Shown: in pieces, positions 58,032-64,000 of the stretch
How positions within the stretch are numbered: the stretch's first letter is position 1
Layout of the letters: each line of letters opens with the position of its first letter
Assembly: GCA_015345905.1 (NCBI GenBank)
Contig: JADDTR010000005.1
Location: forward strand, 1,054,001 to 1,118,000
Direction of reading: 5' to 3'
Length of the DNA: 64,000 nt
Source: Aotearoamyces nothofagi
Taxonomy: Eukaryota > Ascomycota > Leotiomycetes > Leotiales > Tympanidaceae
The notes under the pieces: generated by a model
Databases searched by the model: none
Told to the model about the DNA's origin: nothing
The model's input: the letters and a program-made list of their open reading frames with translations, nothing else
Position numbers and translations under genes: made by a program

Positions 58032-59297
58032 ATGTCTCCCACAATGCGCGCAATCGGCACGCCAGCCCCCTCCCGCCCGCACGAACCCCCACTAACAGCC
58101 CAACCGCAGACATAAGAAACGGCTCCGGCCCCGTCTCCGCCCTCTTCCTGAACCCCGACGTCCCCAGGCCGCGTCCCGCCGCATCGCAAGCCCTGGTCAG
58201 GACCCGCGCCTTCGGGATCAACCGCATGGACCTGTTCCAGCGGGAGGGCAGGTACGCCGTCCCGGCCGAGGCGGGCCCGATCCTGGGTGTCGAGTTCGCG
58301 GGCGTTGTGGTCGGGCTTGGGGGTGGTGAGACTTGCGGGTTTGGGGTCGGCGACGAGGTTTTTGGGCTGGCTTATGGGGGTGGGTAACCGCAATCCCCTG
58401 TTCAGTTTCGTGTTTGAAGACTAGATTGGAGATCTGGACTCCTTATTTAATTAATCCCATATCGGAGATTCGAACTGACGGATGAATAATAGGCGCGTAT
58501 GCGGAATACATCGCCGTATCCACTAAGATGCTGGTCCACAAGCCGGCGCAGCTCTCCTGGATAGAAGCAGCCAGTATCCCCGAGGTCTGTTGATCCCGCG
58601 GTTCAATTAATCACTCAATCCTTCCCAAGAGACGCGCAAGAGACGGCGACGTATTAACATCTCCCAGACCTGGATAACAGCAACCCAAGCCCTGCACCTC
58701 GTCGGCTCCTTCCAGCCGGGCGAAACCGTCCTCTTCCACGCCGGCGCCTCGTCCGTCTCCATCGCCGGCATCCAGCTCGCCCTCTCTGCCGGCGCTGGCG
58801 CCGTCTTCGCGACCGCCGGCTCGGACGCCAAGACCGCCTTCTGCGTCGACACCCTCGGCGCCACTGCCGCCTTCAACTACCACACGCAGGACTGGGTCGC
58901 CGGCGTGCTCGAGAAGACGGACGGCCACGGCGCGGACCTGGTTGTCGATTTCGTCGGCAGGGATTACTTCCAGGGGAACCTCGAGGTCGCTGCGGTGGAT
59001 GGGCGTATCGTGCAGTTGGCCTTGCTGAGTGGGAGTAAGGCGGCGGAGGGCTTGGATATTGGCATCCTGGCGCGGAAGAGGCTGAGGTGGGAGGGGAGTA
59101 TGCTGCGGAGTCGGAACTTGGAGTATCAGAAGAAGCTGAGGGACTTGTTGGTGGAGCACGTGTTGCCCAAGTTTATTGATGGCACTTTCAAGATCCATGT
59201 CGAGAAGGTGTTCAGGTGGGAGGACATCCAGGAGGCCCATGGCTTGATGGAGAGTAATCAGTCAAAGGGCAAGATTATTTGCACAATTGATGCGTAG
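58032..59297 (+). CDS. Zinc-independent quinone oxidoreductase, PIG3-like (MDR family)
   Basis: Four exons in this model: 58032-58056, 58110-58379, 58493-58584 and 58668-59297; 338 residues. Conserved blocks: ALVRTRAFGINRMDLFQREG, LGVEFAGVVVGLGG, DEVFGLAYGGAYAEYIAVST, SIPETWITATQALHLVGSF, TVLFHAGASSVSIAGIQLAL and a closing EDIQEAHGLMESNQSKGKII. HAGASSV in this class binds NADPH; no structural-zinc cysteine set is seen. The family reduces quinones one electron at a time. The first intron appears to use a GC donor (GCACGC) with a CACTAAC branch point and CCGCAG acceptor, because no GT donor fits. The second donor (GTGGGT) is chosen by the conserved GGAYAEY frame. Codon use in exons 2 and 4 is very GC-rich. 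The start, exon 1 and first intron are the weak points. Confidence 0.85.
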
Positions 59298-59493
59298 CTA
59301 GGCTGGGCAGGTTTGGTTGAAAGGTAATCGTTTATTCATTGAGATACGAATATCTATTGTCCTTGTCTCCTTGATAAATATCTCCTTGTTATATCATTAT
59401 CTTTACCATCCCAAAGCCCGCAAATGTCGCCGTTGCTAACCAAGTACTAAACGCAGGCGCTAAATCAATCCCTAACCCTCGTCCAAGTACCCC
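59298..59493. other. Short convergent gap
   Basis: Fewer than 200 bp between the stop codons of the oxidoreductase and the regulator; their 3' untranslated regions may overlap. Confidence 0.5.
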
Positions 59494-62044
59494 CTAAACG
59501 CCTCTTGTAGTCTCTGTCCAATAAGTCCAGTCAAAATCCATCAAAGCACCATTATTCCCATAACCTTCTTCCCACAACCGTACATCGCCAGTCGTGTTAT
59601 CCATCGAGAACAACTCATCCAACGTCACTGTATCTTCGAGCGACAAAAATGTCGGCACGACGAATGTGTTCGTGCTAACTGTTGGCGCTGCTGCCATAAA
59701 CCCACCTGTGACCATCTCCTCAACGGGTGGGCTAGGACGTCGTGGCGTGATTTGATTTAACGTCCTAGCCGGAGCGGCGGGTTGGCTTGCGGTGCGCCCA
59801 ACTACTGAGGTTTGGAGGTCGAGTAGAAGTTGGTGTCTGGCGCGCATGTGAACGTTGCCCTTTTCAGCCATGCCGTGTAGAAGGTCTAGTGCTGTGTCCA
59901 TTGAGGCACTATCCTGGGCGTTGTAGGGAAATGCAATGTTGATCATCACTAGAACAATTGCCGCGGAAAAGGCATGCTCGCCATCCATGAATCCGTAAGT
60001 AGCTATAGCCCATAATTAGCTTTTTATAAAATGAACCATAGAGGTTCAGAACCCACCAACAAGGTTTTGCTTAGCAGCGGATGCCATCATCGTCGTGGTG
60101 TTTCTCGCCGCAGTAATACATGCATCTATAACAGCAATAGTAGTCGGCGATAATCCAGTCCGCCAATCAGTTTCAGGCTCTGCATCAAGGCCAGCTGAGA
60201 TCCGCCGCTCGTTTTCTGCACGATGTTCAAGACGCTTCTGTACGACATGGAAGAGCAGAGGACGGACCGTCATGTTGATGCATTGATGGTAGTGTAGGAA
60301 TATTGAGACAGATTCTCGTGATATGTCCTTATCAGGGCTGGCAAAGTCAAATCGCAATGCGTCAGGGAGTTCGCGGAGCCAGTTTGCGAGATCTGTCATG
60401 ATGCTTTGGACCGACGCTGCGAGATTTGAGCCTGTACGGTGATTCTTGCGATATATGACTACTGCTGTTAGCCCTTGCTCAAGTAAGCTGTCAATTGGAA
60501 CATACATTTGGAGATCCTGCCTAGAATCTTGGCCAACTCGGTGTAGTGAAATAAAACAGTTGCTGGGTTTGTGGAAGGTTCGGTTTTCCCTTGCAAGGGA
60601 GAGGGAGGTCGAACGTCGATATCTTCGTCGGCAATCGTGATAGGATTACCAGACTTTGCGCAAAGAATCCTGCAACTATTAGAATAAAAATGAATATAAA
60701 GACGATATCACGTACCTATCCATGCTATACACTGACCACCATAATCGCCGCCTATGTTCTCGAGATGCTTCGTCAAGCGTTGAGTCATAAAGCTCCTGGT
60801 GCAATCCCAGAGAGATAGCCATCCTAAGAGCTAATCCAATCTGGCTTTCAGTCAGTACTGCATACGCATACAAGGTTCAATATTGACTGCATACGTAGAG
60901 AAATGCAGCGTCTCGTCGGTTGAGATTCTGCAAAAAGTATCCCACTAATGATAACACCTCGACGAAAAGAAGTGAACCTTCTTCATGAATATCTGGGAGA
61001 AATTGAAGAGCTTGTAAGAAATAAGAAAATCCCGGAGGACCATCGTGAGAGGTCCATTGATTTATAGAATACATCTGTCCGTATGCAAAGATGAGCAATA
61101 TCTGACAGTAGGATAGACAGGATTCTCTGTCAGACATATCCGGTTTCGCCTGGTAAACTAGTTTCAATCGTCGTTCAAAAACCTGCGGTTCGCAAAACGA
61201 GAATATCGTACCTATGTAGATATACTGCGCCGTATAGAGCCTTTTCGCAATGTCGTATGGCGGCAGCCGAGGTAGGGCTGAAATATCCGGTCGACGGATA
61301 GGCCATGCAGCAGGGTTGTAAGTTGGATATTCTATTTCAAAATCCAGATCACGACCTTCAGCTTTGATGCCTCTTACAAAATTCGAAAATCTTAGGCTAA
61401 GACTAGTGGAAGATGCATTTCCTAGGAAGTCTTCAAATATTTAGTACCAGCAACCATTAAAGGCGACGAGGATAGTGGGGGCAATGAACATACGGCTTTG
61501 GCCAGATGGAGTGAGGACTACATTTGCCATCCCTTCCATTAGAGGATTGCTCATATCATCGGGTTCAATATCATAACATGACGTAGGGGAGACAGTAGAT
61601 CCAGTAGACGGTTGAGGTTGGTCTGCTATTTATTTGTATTAGCTCGATGCCAATTGTAACGAGGTTTGTTACTAACCTTGATATGACTGCTGCTGACCTT
61701 CGTATACCTTCAAACGAGCCTCTAATTCATGAAGGTATCTAGGATATTTTCAGCGCGTGGGCTTCCAATGAACAAGATGGAAAACCTACGCTTCTGGAAC
61801 GGATACCTTCTTTCTAGATTCCGGATAGACACAATCCTTCAGAGCCATAGTGCACGTCCGGCATGGGGTTTCTCCACTGCATTTTGTCTTTCGCTTCCTA
61901 CAACGATTGCACCTGCAAGAAGTCAGCGGGTGCCATGGCAAGGCTGACAAGCTGTACTTACGCTAATGCTGACCGTGCAAAAGTGTCAGCTGTCTCAGTC
62001 GAGGCGTTATGTGCTCCCTGAGATGAATGGCTATAACGTGACAT
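59494..62044 (-). CDS. Zn(II)2Cys6 fungal transcription factor
   Basis: Nine exons: 62044-61962, 61912-61790, 61738-61677, 61625-61494, 61430-60895, 60840-60716, 60669-60506, 60461-60057 and 60002-59494; phases agree and give 712 residues. The zinc cluster is formed across the first junction: CNRCRKRKTKC then PCRTCTMALKDC (Cys about 29, 32, 39, 45, 48, 55), followed by a short coiled coil (YLHELEARLKVYEG). The fungal-specific TF domain occupies the middle (AAFLYIGLALRMAISLGLHQ, RRRLWWSVYSMDR). The exon 5 acceptor is uncertain: an AAG at 61431 or a TAG nine bases downstream, both in frame. Such proteins bind CGG-type half-sites. It is divergent from a 5-oxoprolinase-like gene that it may regulate. 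Confidence 0.9.
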
Positions 62045-62730
62045 ATCTATGGTAGCATATTCCCCACTGCCAACGTCAAACCAAGGCCATGAGTTTCTAT
62101 GTTGCGGATAGTCGAGGCTTCACGCAGCAGATCACGGCGACAGGGCCCTATCAGTCGGTATGACTATTACCAATGCCTGAGGTATCAATGAGATGAATGT
62201 TAACTTGATGAAAATTGCTGTTATAGATTATACATATATGGACTCCACTGTAGATAAGATTGGCGATGGACGGGGTGGAGTGAAGGTTGGGCGACTGTAT
62301 ATATGATATATATAAGGAAATGAGGGAAGCTGTCTGGCACTGAGTGAGGGTAGCTGAGGCTCTCCGGTCTGCCTTGTCCCTTTTCGGGGCGTCTATGCGC
62401 ACGGACCATGATCGGTAGTCAAAGCCGATCCGGCCGATCGATAAGAGATCGGCCTAGTAAGCCTTCCTGCTTTGCGTCTAGGCTGGCTCATTTCCTACGA
62501 GATTATACGCAAGAGTCCTACAGATTGCGTGTCTCGGACCGCCGTACCGATCATAGACACAGGTAGGATTTATAAACCCGTTTCATTCGTTATCTGTGAT
62601 ATCCCAGGTTGACGTGCTCCGTGCCAACCTTCTTCTCCATTTTGTCACTCGGTATATAGGGAAGACTGCCCCCGAGGCTGAGCTGAATTCTTGAGAGCCC
62701 GATCAAGTTATACTCCCAGCCGAGACACAT
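62045..62730. promoter_or_regulatory. Divergent promoter, Zn2Cys6 regulator / oxoprolinase
   Basis: A 686-bp shared upstream region. It contains the GATCGG half-site cluster annotated separately and CGG/CCG triplets near 62534-62550 (CGGACCGCCGTACCG), which are the sort of sites zinc-cluster proteins recognise. Confidence 0.55.
62410..62454. promoter_or_regulatory. Cluster of four GATCGG/CCGATC half-sites with an 8-bp palindrome
   Basis: GATCGG at 62410-62415 and 62447-62452; its reverse complement CCGATC at 62425-62430 and 62434-62439. GGCCGATC (62432-62439) and GATCGGCC (62447-62454) form a perfect inverted repeat separated by seven bases. Inverted CGG-containing half-sites at fixed spacing are typical zinc-cluster dimer targets; its use as an operator is inferred. 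Confidence 0.55.
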
Positions 62731-64000
62731 ATGATGGCTATCCAATCACTTGGGATTCGTATATCGATAGACCGTGGAGGAACCTTTACCGATGTTCACG
62801 CATCTATTCCGGGCCGCGACGACATCATCCTCAAACTCCTCTCAGTCGACCCGGCGAACTACGATGATGCTCCTACAGAGGGGATCCGCCGTATTCTGTG
62901 CATTTCCACAGGAGAGAGCATTGCCCGTGGTGAACTGCTGGATCTTGTACACATCAAGTCTATACGAATGGGCACAACAGTTGCGACAAATGCTCTCTTG
63001 GAGAGAAAGGGTGCTAGGTCTGCACTTCTAATAACCAAGGGCTTCAAAGATCTCCTTCTAATAGGTAATCAGTCGAGACCGAAGATATTTGATCTCTCAG
63101 CCAAGAAGGCAGAGGTGCTCTATGAAAAGGTGGTGGAAATCGATGAACGGGTCACACTTGAAGAGTACACCGAAAATCCAAACCCACAGCCAATTAGCGA
63201 CTTGTCGGGTTTGGTTGAGGGTGTTACTGGAGAATATGTCAGTGTTCTTACGAAACCTAACCTGGATGTTGTAAAGAAGAACCTGGAAGACCTCTGGAAT
63301 GACGGATTTCGGTCAATAGCGGTTGTCCTTTTATTTTCATACACATATCCGGAACACGAAATATCCATCGGGAAGCTTGCTGCCAGCATGGGTTTCTCTG
63401 TTGCATTATCATCTGCTCTCCAACCTATGATCAAGATTGTACCTCGAGGCATGTCAGCAACAGCTGATGCATATTTGACGCCAATTATCAAGGGCTACCT
63501 CGAATCTATTTCGGCAAACTTCAGAGGAGGCCTCGGATCACAGTCTACCAGATGCGAGTTCATGCAGTCCGATGGTGGTTTAGTTGATTTCCGTAGGTTC
63601 AGTGGCCTTAAGGCAATCTTGTCTGGACCAGCAGGTGGCGTAGTTGGCTACGCACAAACTTCTTGGGATGATAAAGAGCGTGTCCCAATTATCGGATTTG
63701 ACATGGGTGGAACGTCTACCGATGTTTCCAGATATGCCGGCTCGTATGAGCATTCATTCGAAAGCACCACAGCTGGTGTCCTAATCCAGTCACCACAATT
63801 AGACATTAACACGGTAGCGGCTGGAGGTGGATCTATGCTTTTCTGGCGGAATGGCCTGTTCGCAGTCGGTCCTGAGTCGGCATCAGCACATCCGGGACCA
63901 GCATGTTACAGAAAGGGTGGCCCTCTCACTGTTACAGATGCGAATTTGTTTTTAGGACGACTGCTACCTGAATACTTTCCAAAGATATTTGGCCCTAAGG
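62731..64000 (+). CDS. 5-oxoprolinase / hydantoinase A family protein, 3'-partial
   Basis: Open without a stop from the ATG at 62731 to the end of the window (423 codons). The N-terminal hydantoinase/oxoprolinase domain begins [20 protein letters not shown], with the actin-like phosphate loop (DRGGTFTD). It continues with [57 protein letters not shown] and the second nucleotide motif [16 protein letters not shown], then [19 protein letters not shown] and [20 protein letters not shown]. Full-length family members have about 1,200-1,300 residues, so roughly two thirds are missing. ATP-dependent 5-oxoprolinase opens 5-oxoproline to glutamate in the glutathione cycle. Several fungal paralogues act on other cyclic amides, so the exact substrate is open. 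No intron was needed in the visible part. Confidence 0.93.
   Translation, partial: MMAIQSLGIRISIDRGGTFTDVHASIPGRDDIILKLLSVDPANYDDAPTEGIRRILCISTGESIARGELLDLVHIKSIRMGTTVATNALLERKGARSALLITKGFKDLLLIGNQSRPKIFDLSAKKAEVLYEKVVEIDERVTLEEYTENPNPQPISDLSGLVEGVTGEYVSVLTKPNLDVVKKNLEDLWNDGFRSIAVVLLFSYTYPEHEISIGKLAASMGFSVALSSALQPMIKIVPRGMSATADAYLTPIIKGYLESISANFRGGLGSQSTRCEFMQSDGGLVDFRRFSGLKAILSGPAGGVVGYAQTSWDDKERVPIIGFDMGGTSTDVSRYAGSYEHSFESTTAGVLIQSPQLDINTVAAGGGSMLFWRNGLFAVGPESASAHPGPACYRKGGPLTVTDANLFLGRLLPEYFPKIFGPK

Noticed and set aside
58611-59240. 209-codon minus-strand frame inside the quinone oxidoreductase
   Set aside because: Shadow of a GC-rich coding exon; the plus strand carries the conserved MDR motifs.
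1-64000. tRNA genes, rRNA, CRISPR arrays and transposase genes
   Set aside because: I scanned for B-box-like and tRNA-arm patterns, regularly spaced repeats and DDE or reverse-transcriptase motifs and found none I could support; a dedicated covariance-model search would be decisive.

Overview
The window reads as nuclear DNA from a filamentous ascomycete (Pezizomycotina; the Eurotiales are plausible, but I cannot fix the genus). The evidence is intron-rich genes on both strands, short introns of about 45-110 nt with GTATGT/GTAAGT-like donors and CTAAC/CTAAT-like branch points, intergenic gaps of 0.3-2.6 kb, and fungus-specific families such as Zn(II)2Cys6 regulators, ArAE/brefeldin-related membrane proteins and APSES/KilA-N factors. 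Most gene models below were assembled by hand by joining open frames across introns whose phases match. The exon lists are therefore sequence-based predictions without transcript support.

Layout. 1-10 kb: a 5'-truncated His/Pro-repeat membrane protein (+), a disordered basic protein (-), the neuronal calcium sensor NCS-1 (-), a decayed hemerythrin pseudogene (+) and Mediator subunit Med4 (+). 10-20 kb: an EMP70/TM9SF protein (-), the ribosome-biogenesis factor Lcp5/neuroguidin (+), a phosphatidylserine decarboxylase (-) and a large six-exon disordered protein with a SUMO-interaction motif (-). 20-36 kb: DNA topoisomerase II (-), an APSES/KilA-N regulator of the Xbp1/Bqt4 type (+) and the chromosomal passenger protein INCENP/Sli15 (-). 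36-46 kb: a TBC-domain Rab GAP (-), the ESCRT-III regulator Ist1 (-) and, divergent from Ist1, a large brefeldin-sensitivity/aromatic-acid-exporter-like membrane protein (+). 46-54 kb: a JmjC-type protein fused to a CXC-like cysteine cluster and a Zn(II)2Cys6 domain (+), the GPI transamidase catalytic subunit Gpi8 (-) and a histidine-phosphatase-family protein (+). 54-64 kb: a flavin monooxygenase (-), a DUF7053-like small protein (-), a PIG3-like quinone oxidoreductase (+), a nine-exon Zn(II)2Cys6 regulator (-) and, divergent from it, the 5' part of a 5-oxoprolinase/hydantoinase (+) that runs off the window.

Most of the window is conserved housekeeping: nuclear division and chromosome structure (Top2, INCENP), membrane traffic and lipids (NCS-1, TM9, TBC GAP, Ist1, Psd, Gpi8), and transcription or ribosome assembly (Med4, Lcp5). 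The last 10 kb is more accessory in character: oxidoreductases plus a divergent regulator/oxoprolinase pair whose shared promoter holds a cluster of palindromic GATCGG half-sites. The most unusual single gene is the JmjC/CXC-like/Zn2Cys6 fusion. I saw no tRNA, rRNA, CRISPR array or intact transposon.
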